A stretch of DNA of 64,000 nucleotides from Defluviitalea raffinosedens (lineage in GTDB: Bacteria; Bacillota; Clostridia; Lachnospirales; Defluviitaleaceae), in contig NZ_JAFBEP010000019.1 in assembly GCF_016908775.1 (NCBI RefSeq), forward strand, positions 1-64,000. The letters run 5' to 3'. Position 1 is the stretch's first letter. Each line of letters opens with the position of its first letter. Shown here one piece after another: positions 54,161-63,653 of this stretch. A program made the position numbers and the translations under genes. The notes beneath the pieces are model-generated. The model did not search any database. It was given only the letters and a program-made list of their open reading frames with translations, and had not been told where the DNA came from.

Positions 54161-55207
54161 ATGAATATCAGATATTTGCAGGATATCTTATCCCGTATAG
54201 ATGAGATTAAAGTAATAGGGAAAAGTGCTACAGTAGACGGTGTCGTCTGCAATGTCATGGGATTGATACGCCATGGTATGGAGATGGAGCTTTTGATTTT
54301 GCAATATGATGAGAATTTTGAGCAAATGATTGAGGAAAGTGAAGAGGCAGAGATGTCTGATGCTGCGGATGTACCCGAGAGTAACAGGATGTTGATGCGT
54401 GCTGACAGAAGGAATGATGCCATAAATTCAATCTTCCCAGTTGAAAAAGTGTTTATTGGAGAAGGAGAATTTAAAGTATATGTTTCGGAATCCGGACAGA
54501 TGAGTACAGAAAATAGGGAGGATATATTACTCCTTGTCCAGTTTCTAAATAACGGATGGCAACCAAATGGGATCGATTATCAGAATATAAATACCTTATT
54601 TTTGACCAGGGCAAAATTGGAAGGGGACTATATATCTATTCCAGATTTTGATTCAAGTACAGAAATACGCTTTGTAACGGGAATCCGAAGTGTCTCGCAT
54701 CAGGTGGAAAAGCCTGTCACTTTGATTGTTGGGGGAGAATATTCAGATAGATTATGGTTTCAGGATGCAGACACCGGTGAAGAACATTGGGCACAGATTA
54801 ATAGGGTATATTTGTTAGACATGTGGGCGGAAATGGAAAAAACTTTCAGCAACCCTAAAATTCAAGAGAAGATGACTTCTGAAGAGTTTACTCGTGCAAA
54901 GTCAGATTTTGAAAAACATTTTTTGGAGATTTGCCCCAGAGGGATGTATTTTCCTATTGTTGAATATGAGTGTGAAGAAGATATCTCTTTACAGTTTTAT
55001 TCCAAAGCTTATTTGGATTCAAAGCCTTTACACAGAGGAAGTAGTATGGGATTTATTGTTGCACCGGATCAGTCTACAGGTATTCTGGGTCTTAAACTCA
55101 AAGCTGCTGTAATCCAGGAACCAGTTTCTCCTGATACCAGTTCAATCGAAGTAGAATTATTTCAATATATTCGTACTATTAGTGGCCGTGAAATTGTGTT
55201 GAAGTAG
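54161..55207 (+). CDS. Hypothetical protein
   Basis: 348 aa; AAGGAG before ATG 54161. Soluble and acidic, with no signal peptide, membrane helix or recognised motif. The N-terminal 120 residues have alternating strands and an acidic stretch (QMIEESEEAEMSDAAD). The middle contains VSHQVEKPVTLIVGGEYSDR and the end SSIEVELFQYIRTISGREIV. Codon use is like its neighbours, so it is a real gene. The EamA transporter starts 53 bases downstream. Confidence 0.7.
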   Translation: MNIRYLQDILSRIDEIKVIGKSATVDGVVCNVMGLIRHGMEMELLILQYDENFEQMIEESEEAEMSDAADVPESNRMLMRADRRNDAINSIFPVEKVFIGEGEFKVYVSESGQMSTENREDILLLVQFLNNGWQPNGIDYQNINTLFLTRAKLEGDYISIPDFDSSTEIRFVTGIRSVSHQVEKPVTLIVGGEYSDRLWFQDADTGEEHWAQINRVYLLDMWAEMEKTFSNPKIQEKMTSEEFTRAKSDFEKHFLEICPRGMYFPIVEYECEEDISLQFYSKAYLDSKPLHRGSSMGFIVAPDQSTGILGLKLKAAVIQEPVSPDTSSIEVELFQYIRTISGREIVLK

Positions 55208-55259
55208 TCAGGGATATGTGAGAACCATAAGCAAAGAGGTTAATGTAAGGAGTGGAGTT

Positions 55260-56177
55260 ATGATAAAAACGCGTTCTATAGCTGCTGGTCATCTGGCGGC
55301 TGTATTCAGTATTTTGATTTGGGGAACAACCTTTGTTTCTACCAAAGTTCTTTTGGAAGATTTTTCGGCTTATGAAATACTGTTTTTCCGTTTTATTCTA
55401 TGTTATATTGCCTTGTTTCTGGCCCATCCCCATTTTATAAAAACTAAAAATTTGAAGGAAGAAATTCTTTTCCTTGCTGCGGGTTTTAGCGGAGTGACGA
55501 TGTACTTCCTGCTTCAAACCGTAGCACTTACCTATACCTTATCTTCCAATGTGGGCATTATTGTTTCTGTTGCTCCATTTTTTACAGCGGTATTGGCACA
55601 TTTCTTTTTAAAAGGGGAACCTCTGAGGCCTCAAGTATTTTTTGGATTTATCGTTGCAATGGCAGGAATCACTCTGATCATTTTTAATGGCAGCTTTATA
55701 TTAAAATTAAATCCTAAAGGAGATATCCTTGCTGTATTAGCTTGCCTATTTTGGGCGGTTTACTCCATTTTGATGCGAAAAGTAAGCGAACTGGATTATA
55801 ACAATACGGATTGCACACGGCGAGTATTTTTCTATGGAACTTTGTTTTTAATCCCTGCTTTGATGTTTTCAGATTTTCATTTGGGGCTTGTACGTTTTTC
55901 TAAACCTGCCAATGTACTGAATCTTTTATTCCTTGGCCTTGGAGCTTCTGCATTGTGTTTTGTTATATGGAACTGGAGTATAAGTGTACTTGGTGCAGCC
56001 AAAACAAGTATCTATATTTACTTAATACCGGTTATTAATATTCTGGTATCGTATCTTATTCTCCATGAAAAACTTACGGGAACATCTCTGATTGGTACTT
56101 TATTAACATTGGCTGGACTGTCTCTGTCAGAGATAAATGTAAGAAAAAAGCCAAATGTTGAGAAAGTAAATATTTAG
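55260..56177 (+). CDS. DMT superfamily (EamA) transporter, ten-helix
   Basis: 305 aa from ATG 55260 (TAAGGAG eight bases upstream; an in-frame GTG at 55218 lacks one). Ten hydrophobic helices in two EamA repeats. The first starts AAVFSILIWGTTFVSTKVLL near 12, the second AVLACLFWAVYSILMRKVSE near 155. Exports or imports a metabolite such as an amino acid; substrate cannot be read from sequence. Confidence 0.88.
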   Translation: MIKTRSIAAGHLAAVFSILIWGTTFVSTKVLLEDFSAYEILFFRFILCYIALFLAHPHFIKTKNLKEEILFLAAGFSGVTMYFLLQTVALTYTLSSNVGIIVSVAPFFTAVLAHFFLKGEPLRPQVFFGFIVAMAGITLIIFNGSFILKLNPKGDILAVLACLFWAVYSILMRKVSELDYNNTDCTRRVFFYGTLFLIPALMFSDFHLGLVRFSKPANVLNLLFLGLGASALCFVIWNWSISVLGAAKTSIYIYLIPVINILVSYLILHEKLTGTSLIGTLLTLAGLSLSEINVRKKPNVEKVNI

Positions 56178-56219
56178 TCCTAACTATTGGACTAAGCCCT
56201 TGGTATGTAAATAAAAAAT

Positions 56220-56250
56220 GGACCGACAAAAAGACGGTCCTTTATTTTTG
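56220..56250 (+). terminator. Intrinsic terminator of the EamA gene
   Basis: GGACCG (56220-56225) pairs with CGGTCC (56235-56240), then TTTATTTTT. Confidence 0.8.
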
Positions 56251-56347
56251 CTGGGAAAAGTCAATATTGTAGATATTATGCTATAATGTAATAATAAATA
56301 ATACATTTTGGATAAAATGGTTTGTTTTTGTAAATGGTAATAGAAGT

Positions 56348-56903
56348 ATGGCGAAAATTCTAATTGTAGAAGATGACAGGTCAATAAATAATCTGATCGC
56401 AATGAATCTTTCTGTCATTGGTTATGAGTGTAAAAAAGCACTTGATGGTTACCGGGCTGTGGAAATGATTAGGAATTCAAAGTATGATTTAATATTACTT
56501 GACATTATGCTCCCGGGGATGAGCGGTATGGATTTGTTAAAACATACTATATCTGAAAACACAAAAGTGATTTTAATTACTGCCAGGGGAGGCCTAACTG
56601 ATAAGTTGGAGACCTTTAACCTTGCCTATTATGACTGCTGGAGTGATTGTAGCAGTATTCGCCATGGCTTTCCCGGTATTGGCAGAGAAATTTCAGGAAA
56701 GTGGCCTGGAGAAAGGCGTTGAAACTGTGGAAGTAAGCCCATCAGAAATTCCAAATCTGGCGGCAGACAAAAATCAAAATGAACTTTCAGCTCAAGAAAT
56801 GATAAGTATGACAAAGGAAGGAAAGATAGTGAGTTTAATTTCATGGAATAACTCTTTTAATGAGGTACCTGATTATTGTCGGGTACCTTTTTTAATTATG
56901 TAA
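56348..56903 (+). pseudogene. Truncated response regulator joined to a membrane-protein remnant
   Basis: From ATG 56348 a typical receiver domain is read: ILIVEDDRSINNLIAMNLSV, phospho-acceptor Asp in LILLDIMLPGMSG (residue ~52), ITARGGLTDKLETFN. It breaks at about residue 90, where the family would continue with GADDYIVKPF. A different frame takes over at about 56622: a membrane helix LPIMTAGVIVAVFAMAFPVL followed by ~70 hydrophilic residues to 56903. The DNA-binding domain and presumably a histidine kinase gene are gone. A deletion has fused the two remnants; the receiver frame also runs on as a nonsense tail to 56722. Confidence 0.7.
56863..56894 (+). terminator. Intrinsic terminator
   Basis: AGGTACC (56863-56869) pairs with GGTACCT (56882-56888), then TTTTTT; it overlaps the end of the remnant frame. 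The following 320 bases contain only a TATAAT (57049-57054), a possible -10 for the gene at 57224. Confidence 0.65.
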
Positions 56904-57223
56904 GAAACTCCTTTGGATTTCCTGTGCAATGGTAAGAAAAACTCTTTCTTGGTGTGAATTATCTTAATTAAACAAGTTTTGAAAGTTGTTTGTGTTATTT
57001 TAAATACATTTTACTCCTTTTAGCTCAATAAATAGATATTTTTTACGATATAATGAATAACAGCTATATATTTTATCAAGATGTGATTGTTTAGAACAAA
57101 GCTAAAAATAGAAAACCTGAATGCCGAGACTTTCATTTGTCTACTTTCACTCACATAAGAGAAAAATGTTTTTTACGGTGTTTGTTTTAACTGTGATGAT
57201 GAGAAATGAAAGGAGAGTAGAAA

Positions 57224-57931
57224 ATGGGTATGAATAATATAAATAATGTTTTAGCAATATCACAGTATGGAGCAGTCAGATGGGCTGGCAAAGCGCAGAA
57301 CGTAGCAGCAACCAGATTAAGTTTTGCACAGATCTTACAAAACATAGCTGGAGCAAATATGACAAAGCTTGATACCTATACGGACTATTTAAGATTATGC
57401 TATGGAAATGTGATCGTTAAAAATGTAGGAAAAGACCAAAGTGATGTAGATGCTATGGGGGCAGGAACTACAGGGACAAGAAATGTTGTCATTGCACCAT
57501 ATATTTTAAATCAGATGGCAAGCGATCCGGATCAAGCCTCTTATTTTGAGAGTAAGATACAGAATTATTTGAATTCCATATTAAGGTATCAGGCAGAATT
57601 GTCTGCTATGGGACATGAAATACATTCATCCGGCATTATTATTCACTCAGATGGAACGGTTACACACTATGTTACCGGAGACCTAAAACCCGAAGTAAGA
57701 AAAAAGATAGAAGCTGACATAAAGGCAGAGGATGAGAGAAAGATAAAATTAAAACGCAAAAAACAGCATCAGATGCTTATTGCAGAGGCAATGGCAAGAA
57801 AAAGAATGTTACTGGAGTATTATCAGTATTATAACTACTATAATAATGATTTTAATTTATTAAATAATTATTCATTAACTGCAATGCAATTTATCATGGC
57901 TGGACTGATGGAAAACAAATATTACTTATGA
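57224..57931 (+). CDS. DUF6033-like protein
   Basis: 235 aa; GAAAGGAG before ATG 57224. No signal peptide. The central block YGNVIVKNVGKDQSDVDAMG followed by GTRNVVIAPYILNQMASDP, then the strand IHSSGIIIHSDGTVTHYVTG, matches my recollection of DUF6033 proteins of Clostridia. The C-terminus is a long basic helix (KIEADIKAEDERKIKLKRKK) ending in a Tyr/Asn-rich tail (YYQYYNYYNNDFNLL). Function unknown. Confidence 0.65.
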   Translation: MGMNNINNVLAISQYGAVRWAGKAQNVAATRLSFAQILQNIAGANMTKLDTYTDYLRLCYGNVIVKNVGKDQSDVDAMGAGTTGTRNVVIAPYILNQMASDPDQASYFESKIQNYLNSILRYQAELSAMGHEIHSSGIIIHSDGTVTHYVTGDLKPEVRKKIEADIKAEDERKIKLKRKKQHQMLIAEAMARKRMLLEYYQYYNYYNNDFNLLNNYSLTAMQFIMAGLMENKYYL

Positions 57932-58098
57932 TAGTAAAAATCCATCTATTTCTGGTATTGAACAGGGATATTATGAGTAATTGAATTTTTATACTTGATG
58001 TAAGAAAATCTTAAGAAATTTATAAAGTAAATTTCAGACATAACTCCTTGTTTTGTGGTTAAATTAATATCATCACATAATAAGGGGTGTTTTATATT

Positions 58099-59080
58099 AT
58101 GAGACAAAAAGCACGAAAGAAAAAACATAGAAGACGAAAATTTATAAAATTTCTGATGATAGCTGGTATTGCCTATTTTGCTTACCGTTCCATCATTACT
58201 TCAGGAAACAGCCAAATATTTGAGAAATTATATGCTTATGCCTATAAAACAGTCATGGTTCCTTTACCAATAGAAAAAGAAACTGATGTGCCAGTGTCTG
58301 TGACGCCTGATCAATTATACAGTTCCAATGCAATTCTGGTCCGATTAAGGGATGATGCTGTTTTGATGGAAAAAAACAGTGAAGAAAAAGTTTACCCAGC
58401 CTCCCTAACTAAAATGATGACCGTATTTGTTGCGATAGAGCATTTATCTGATCTCAATGAAAAAATTGAACTTACCCAATCTATGTTTGAAGGGCTGTAT
58501 GAAGCCAATGCATCAATGGCAGGCTTTAAGCCGGGGGAACAGGTCAGTGGATTTGCTATATGGCGCCATGCTGCCCAGTGGTGCGGAGAGTTGTATTGCG
58601 CTGGCGGAACATATAGCGGGATCAGAACAGAACTTTGTAAGACTAATGAATGAGAAGGCAGAAGAACTTGGCATGCGCCATACCCATTTTGAAAATACGA
58701 CCGGACTTCATGATGAGAACCATTATACGACAGTTAAAGATATAAGTATCTTTTTAAGAGAAGCTTTACAAAATGATATTTTCCGAGATATTTTTACTAC
58801 ATTCCGTTATTCCACTCCACCTACGAATCAGCATCCAGAAGGGATTACTTTAACCAGTACCATATATGAAAAACTTGATAGCAGAACCATTATGAATGGA
58901 GAAATTTTAGGCGGGAAAACTGGATATACTGATGAAGCCGGTCTATGTCTGGCAAGCCTTGCAAAAGTTGGGCAGCAGGAATATATTCTTATTACAGCCG
59001 GAGCAAAAGGAAATCATCATACGGAACAATTTAACATTACGGATGCATTGGCTGTATACAATAGCCTAGGGGAAATATAA
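58099..59080 (+). pseudogene. D-alanyl-D-alanine carboxypeptidase with a frameshift
   Basis: ATG 58099 (AAGGGG upstream) opens a basic N-terminus and a membrane anchor (FLMIAGIAYFAYRSII). The serine PBP motif SLTK follows in YPASLTKMM (Ser ~99). The frame derails near 58540-58548, after FKPGEQV. The correct continuation, SVDLLYGAMLPSGAESCIAL with the SxN-like motif and the KTG motif in GGKTGYTDEAG, is in the +1 frame to 59080. One base out of place would explain it. If real, the protein lacks two of three active-site motifs and is dead. The intact product (~327 aa) would trim peptidoglycan pentapeptides. Confidence 0.8.
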
Positions 59081-59091
59081 GTGCTCTGAGA

Positions 59092-59865
59092 TTAAATATA
59101 ATAGTCGATCCTGTCCTTTTCTTTCATTTCAAACTCTGTAAATACTTTATCGCGGATTGCCAGGAAATCGGGATTTGTCCTGTCCCTTTTTCTTGCCAAA
59201 GGAACATCGATAATACTTTTTATTTTTCCGGGATGGGGGGTCATAATGACAATTCTGTCCGCCAGAAAGACGGATTCATCAATATCATGGGTCACGAACA
59301 GAATGGTTTTTTTCTTCTTTTCCCAGAGACTGGAGATTTCATCCTGCATCTTCATCCGGGTCATTGCATCCAGGGCGCCAAAAGGTTCATCCATAAAAAT
59401 GACATCAGGGTCAACTGCTAAAGCCCTGGCGATTGCAACCCTTTGCTGCATACCACCGGAAAGTTGATACGGATGATGTTTTTTAAACTCACAAAGTCCT
59501 ACCAGTTCAATGTATTCTTCAGCAATTTCCTTGATCTTTACTTTATCATAGCCTAAGGATTCCAGACCCAGTTCCACGTTACCCTGTACAGTCCTCCATG
59601 GCAGCAGCCCGTAGTTTTGAAAAATGGTTACATATTTTATAGAAGGTTCATTTACAACTTTCCCGTCAAGTAATATCTCTCCCTCCGTAGGCTTTTCAAA
59701 ACCGGCAATAAGATTCAGAAGCGTTGTCTTTCCACATCCCGAAGGACCTAACAGACATATGAATTCACCACAGTTGATATCCAAATTTGCACCTTCAAGG
59801 GCTTTGGATGCTTTTGGTGAGTTTTGATTATATATCTTGGTCACATTTTTAACCTGAATATACAT
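59092..59865 (-). CDS. ABC transporter ATPase, nitrate/sulfonate/taurine type
   Basis: 257 aa; AAAGGGG before ATG 59865. Walker A LLGPSGCGKTTLLNLIAG near 36, Q-loop TIFQNYGLLPW, signature QLSGGMQQRVAIARAL near 140, Walker B VIFMDEPFGALDAMTR and H-loop FVTHDIDES. This is the SsuB/TauB/NrtD group. It is the last gene of the cluster that begins with cysK and cooS, one base after the permease stop. Confidence 0.9.
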   Translation of the reverse strand: MYIQVKNVTKIYNQNSPKASKALEGANLDINCGEFICLLGPSGCGKTTLLNLIAGFEKPTEGEILLDGKVVNEPSIKYVTIFQNYGLLPWRTVQGNVELGLESLGYDKVKIKEIAEEYIELVGLCEFKKHHPYQLSGGMQQRVAIARALAVDPDVIFMDEPFGALDAMTRMKMQDEISSLWEKKKKTILFVTHDIDESVFLADRIVIMTPHPGKIKSIIDVPLARKRDRTNPDFLAIRDKVFTEFEMKEKDRIDYYI

Positions 59866-59866
59866 A

Positions 59867-60643
59867 TCAGATTCCCCTTTCGTTCGGTACGATTCCCCAG
59901 TTTTTACCGACCCAATTTTCCAGTAATCGTATTAGTCTGTCCAGAATGAGACCGGAGATTCCAATGAATATGATGCCTGCCAGTACTAAATCTGGCCTTA
60001 TGTTATTTCTGGCATCGATAATAAGATATCCAAGACCGGACTGTGCACCGACCATTTCACCTGCAACGAGAAAAACCCATGCTGTACCAAGGGCTAAGTG
60101 AAGTCCTGTTGCGATGTATGGGAAAGCCGCCGGGAAAATAATCTTTGTTAATATGTGGGGCTGTTTGATGCCAAAATTCTTGGCCACTTTAAGATATGTC
60201 TGATCCACTTTGCTTACTGCAGATACTGTTGATAAAAGTACTGGAAAGAATGCAGCAATAAAAATGATTACAATGGCAGGAGTATCGCCAATACCGAACC
60301 AAAGCACAATAAATGGGAACCAGGCTATGGGGGATATAGGCCTTAATACTTGTACGATAGGATCAAAGATTCCCCATAGTTTGTTAAACCATCCAAAAAT
60401 CAGGCCCAGAACGATGCCAGCTGCCACAGCACTCAGATAGCCGGCAAAAAAGCGGTATAAGCTAACCGTTATATGTGTAAAAAGCGTTCCATTTTCTATA
60501 AGTTCGCCCATCCCGTGAAGAACCTTTTGGGGAGGAGGAAGCAGGGAAGTGTCATACTTTCCTGTAAGGACAATTCCCTGCCATACAGCAAGCAAAATTA
60601 CTAATCCAATTAATGTATTGATTAATTTTCTTAATCTGCTCAT
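59867..60643 (-). CDS. ABC transporter permease, nitrate/sulfonate/taurine type
   Basis: 258 aa; the ATG at 60643 overlaps the binding-protein stop by 4 bases. Six helices; the coupling EAA-like loop is in the segment VDQTYLKVAKNFGIKQPHIL with TKIIFPAAFPYIATGL near 145-185, and LGTAWVFLVAGEMVGAQSGL near 195. SsuC/TauC family. Works with the ATPase at 59092 and the lipoprotein at 60640. Confidence 0.9.
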   Translation of the reverse strand: MSRLRKLINTLIGLVILLAVWQGIVLTGKYDTSLLPPPQKVLHGMGELIENGTLFTHITVSLYRFFAGYLSAVAAGIVLGLIFGWFNKLWGIFDPIVQVLRPISPIAWFPFIVLWFGIGDTPAIVIIFIAAFFPVLLSTVSAVSKVDQTYLKVAKNFGIKQPHILTKIIFPAAFPYIATGLHLALGTAWVFLVAGEMVGAQSGLGYLIIDARNNIRPDLVLAGIIFIGISGLILDRLIRLLENWVGKNWGIVPNERGI

Positions 60644-61641
60644 TTGATCACGACCTTATCAATAAATGAGTTGTCTACGAAATCTTCGTAGGAGGGAGGA
60701 TTCTCTGATAAGCCCATTTCTACGAGATATTTAATTAAATCATTATAATCCTTTTCATAGATTTTAAGATCATTGTAGGATATCCATTCCATGGACAGGT
60801 CAAGAACATTTTGCTCTACATTCATATAGTTTTTGGAGATTTCCTGGACCTTTTCACCTTTTGAATCAATATATTCACCAGCAGCAACGTATTCTTTTAA
60901 AAGTTCTTCTGCGGCAGCAGGATTATTTTTTATAAAATCGCCTCTTAATACTAAGCCGCAGCACACAGAATCTTTCCATAAATCTTTGGAGTAATAAAGT
61001 ACTTTTCCCTTGTTGCCAGCTACTGCTTTTGCACCAAAAGGTTCGGCAACAAGATATCCGGATATTCTGCCCTCTGAAAGAGCAGCAGGCATTTCCGGCG
61101 GAGGAAGCTCAACGATGTCTAAATCAGAAAAACTTAGTCCTGCATCTTTTAACATCTGATACAGGAGAATATTATGGGTGGACATTCTGTGAGGAATGGC
61201 GAAGGTTTTACCTTTTAAATCACTGGTAGTGCTGATATCTGGAGAAACAACTACTACGTTCCCGTCACGATGGCCAAGAGCTACTGCTTTTAAATCGATT
61301 CCTTGTTCCTTTGCTTTTATGGCAAGTTCGATCAATACTGATGCGCCATCAACGCTTCCCGTATTGAGAGCATCCATTAATTCAGGCCATGAACCGAATT
61401 TGACAAGCTCAATATGGATATTCTTAAAGTTTTCTTGTCCCAGTTCATTTTCTACGTACAAGGGCAGGGCATGAGTGATAGGAAGATAGGCTATCTTTAC
61501 AGTTTGCTTGCCACCCTCGTTCTTGGTATCGTTGGTGACGTTTTCAGTATTGCTGACATTCTGACTTCCACCGCATGCAGACAAGCCGGTGATCAGTAAA
61601 GTAAAAATTGCTGTAACAAAAATCCTTTTTAAAATCTTCAT
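60640..61641 (-). CDS. ABC substrate-binding lipoprotein, NMT1/SsuA-like
   Basis: 333 aa; TAGGAGG before ATG 61641. Lipoprotein signal FVTAIFTLLITGLSAC with lipobox LSAC (Cys ~23). The mature part fits NrtA/SsuA/ThiY-type binding proteins: KIAYLPITHALPLYVENEL near 49, LMDALNTGSVDGASVLIELA near 88, LKGKTFAIPHRMSTHNILLY near 142 and GYLVAEPFGAKAVA near 198. The ligand is unknown. Location directly behind cooS and cysK suggests an anion, sulfur compound or cofactor precursor tied to those enzymes. Confidence 0.87.
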   Translation of the reverse strand: MKILKRIFVTAIFTLLITGLSACGGSQNVSNTENVTNDTKNEGGKQTVKIAYLPITHALPLYVENELGQENFKNIHIELVKFGSWPELMDALNTGSVDGASVLIELAIKAKEQGIDLKAVALGHRDGNVVVVSPDISTTSDLKGKTFAIPHRMSTHNILLYQMLKDAGLSFSDLDIVELPPPEMPAALSEGRISGYLVAEPFGAKAVAGNKGKVLYYSKDLWKDSVCCGLVLRGDFIKNNPAAAEELLKEYVAAGEYIDSKGEKVQEISKNYMNVEQNVLDLSMEWISYNDLKIYEKDYNDLIKYLVEMGLSENPPSYEDFVDNSFIDKVVIK

Positions 61642-61652
61642 GTATCATCCTC

Positions 61653-63620
61653 CTATTTCCAACCAAGATGATTTCTTTTTCGTTTAATATGCATTTTGAT
61701 GGTTTGAGCCGCTAACTCAGGATAGGGTTCGGTGTATATTTTTGCTCCCAGTTCTTCAAGAGCGCCGTTTCCTCCAAAATAATCTGCAATGTTGTTACTT
61801 CCGCGATCCATTTCACCATCAGCAGAACCTGCTATTGGTTTGGGCATGGGAACAGGTATTGGAGCAGGGAAGCCTACGAGATTGGATACACCATGCATTA
61901 AGAAGCTCATACCTTGTCCTACAGTTTTTTCATTTCCAGGCTCAGGACCCACAAACATAAACGGCATATCTTTGATTGCTATCCCCAGTTCTTCTGATAA
62001 AGCTATAAATAGCCGTAAGGTTCTGGTATTATCTACACATCCTCCTACAGCCATTACCGGAGGAACATTATATTCTTCTATAACTTTTTTCAAACCATTG
62101 CCACAGAGCTCTGATGCTTCCTTGCTACACAGTCCTGCGTTCAACAGAGCATGGGAACAGCAGCCAGTCGTTAAAACAAGGATATCCCATTCGATGAGTT
62201 TCTTCACAATGGTGACATGGTTGCTTTCATAAGCGACCTTGGGAGTATTACAGCCCACCACAGTGGCGATTCCTTTCAATGTACCGTTTTTTAACAGTTT
62301 TCCGATATTTGAGATGCCTCCCAGGGTTTTAACAATGCTTTCATAGCCCCATCCTCCGTAAGCTTTTGTAGTTTCTTTAGGTATTTTGATCTTGCTTCTA
62401 TCTCTGTTTTTATAAGCTTCAACAGCTGTTCTGGCAATCGTATAAGCATCTTCATCGAGAGTCTCAGGTTTTTCAGGATCAAAGGGAAGATGGACAGCAC
62501 CCGGAATTCTGTTGGAATTACAGGTGGTAATGATTTTTGTACCATAGCAGTCGGCGAGTATTTTCATACCTGGTATAACGCACTGCATATCCACAACTAC
62601 ACAGTCTACTGCGCCTGTACCGATGACGAATTCTTGCCCAAGGATATTTGTAACAGTTGGTATGCCATACCTTGCTAACAATTCAGTACCTGTGCAGCAA
62701 AGCCCTCCGATGACAATGCCTTTTGCACCATAATCTTTTGCCAGCTGTTGGATTTCAGGAAGCTTGATTTTTTCAAGAACCTTCTCAATCATTACAGGAG
62801 AATGTCCATGAACCAGTATATTGACATGATCTTCTTTCATGATGCCGTAATTAACTTCTGTTTCCTTCGGTTCAGGGAGCCCAAACAGTATTTCTGTGGC
62901 AAGGGAGGAGCCAAACAGTGTACTATAGCAGTAAGCAAGGGCCGAGCGTTTTTCCTGTCCTGCAATCGCTCTCCAGTCTGTACAGCTTCCCAGGGTTGTC
63001 ATATGGAGGGCTTCCATGATTTCATAGGATGCTGAACGGGGAAGAACATCAAGATTACCCCACACATCTTTTCTCTCCTGAGGAGCGAATACTTCAAGGA
63101 GGCGAATGTTCTTATTGTCCATTCTTGACAGGTCTTCAATGAGGATATCTGCAATTTCGCCTGCCAATTGCTCGGGAGTTTTGTTACTTATTTTCAGCTC
63201 AAGTTTTTTTGCCATTTCGATGATTCTTTCGGTCCCCTTAAGTTTTAAGTTGATTTTACCTTCTGCGACCCCTTTTATGGTGTATATGATTTCGTGAGCA
63301 TGCCTTCCGTGGGCGGCAAGGCCAGATACAAGAGCCCTTATAATGTTGCTGATTACAATTTCATCCTGGCTTCTTCCGCAAATGCCTCTGGGGCTTTTTT
63401 CCGTGATGCGGCATGGACCCCATTGGCACATCCTGCAGCAGGTGCCTTTAAGTCCAAAACTGCACTGAGGCTGTTGGCTGGCAAATCTGTCAAGATAAGT
63501 TTCATTGCCGTCTGCCTCAATTTTTTCGATTAACATTTTGGTTGCTGTATTTGGTGTTTTCTGTAATACTTCAGTTTTATCCGGCATATCCGTATTTAAA
63601 TATGGATATTTATAACTCAT
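61653..63620 (-). CDS. cooS: Anaerobic carbon-monoxide dehydrogenase catalytic subunit (Ni-Fe-S)
   Basis: 655 aa; GAGGGGG before ATG 63620. Oxidises CO to CO2 (or the reverse) at a Ni-4Fe-4S centre. Ligands for the D and B clusters are in place: Cys53, Cys61, Cys62, Cys65, Cys70, Cys81. The C-cluster set is also intact: His in LVHGHSP (271/273), Cys309 (GLCCTGTE), Cys347 (MQCVIP), Cys457 (GCNTPK), Cys487 (TTGCCSH), Cys528 (GGCVDN). The proton-relay Lys565 in EPGNEKTVGQG is also present. No acetyl-CoA synthase, CooF or maturation (CooC) gene is adjacent; instead it sits between cysK and an ABC transporter in one minus-strand cluster. It should therefore act as a stand-alone enzyme with an unidentified electron partner. 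Confidence 0.95.
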   Translation of the reverse strand: MSYKYPYLNTDMPDKTEVLQKTPNTATKMLIEKIEADGNETYLDRFASQQPQCSFGLKGTCCRMCQWGPCRITEKSPRGICGRSQDEIVISNIIRALVSGLAAHGRHAHEIIYTIKGVAEGKINLKLKGTERIIEMAKKLELKISNKTPEQLAGEIADILIEDLSRMDNKNIRLLEVFAPQERKDVWGNLDVLPRSASYEIMEALHMTTLGSCTDWRAIAGQEKRSALAYCYSTLFGSSLATEILFGLPEPKETEVNYGIMKEDHVNILVHGHSPVMIEKVLEKIKLPEIQQLAKDYGAKGIVIGGLCCTGTELLARYGIPTVTNILGQEFVIGTGAVDCVVVDMQCVIPGMKILADCYGTKIITTCNSNRIPGAVHLPFDPEKPETLDEDAYTIARTAVEAYKNRDRSKIKIPKETTKAYGGWGYESIVKTLGGISNIGKLLKNGTLKGIATVVGCNTPKVAYESNHVTIVKKLIEWDILVLTTGCCSHALLNAGLCSKEASELCGNGLKKVIEEYNVPPVMAVGGCVDNTRTLRLFIALSEELGIAIKDMPFMFVGPEPGNEKTVGQGMSFLMHGVSNLVGFPAPIPVPMPKPIAGSADGEMDRGSNNIADYFGGNGALEELGAKIYTEPYPELAAQTIKMHIKRKRNHLGWK

Positions 63621-63653
63621 ATCAGTTTCCCCCTCTTTAATTGACTAATTGAA

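Noticed and set aside
61789-62232. 147-aa plus-strand frame opposite cooS
   Set aside because: It overlaps conserved cluster-binding segments of cooS on the other strand and has no start signal.
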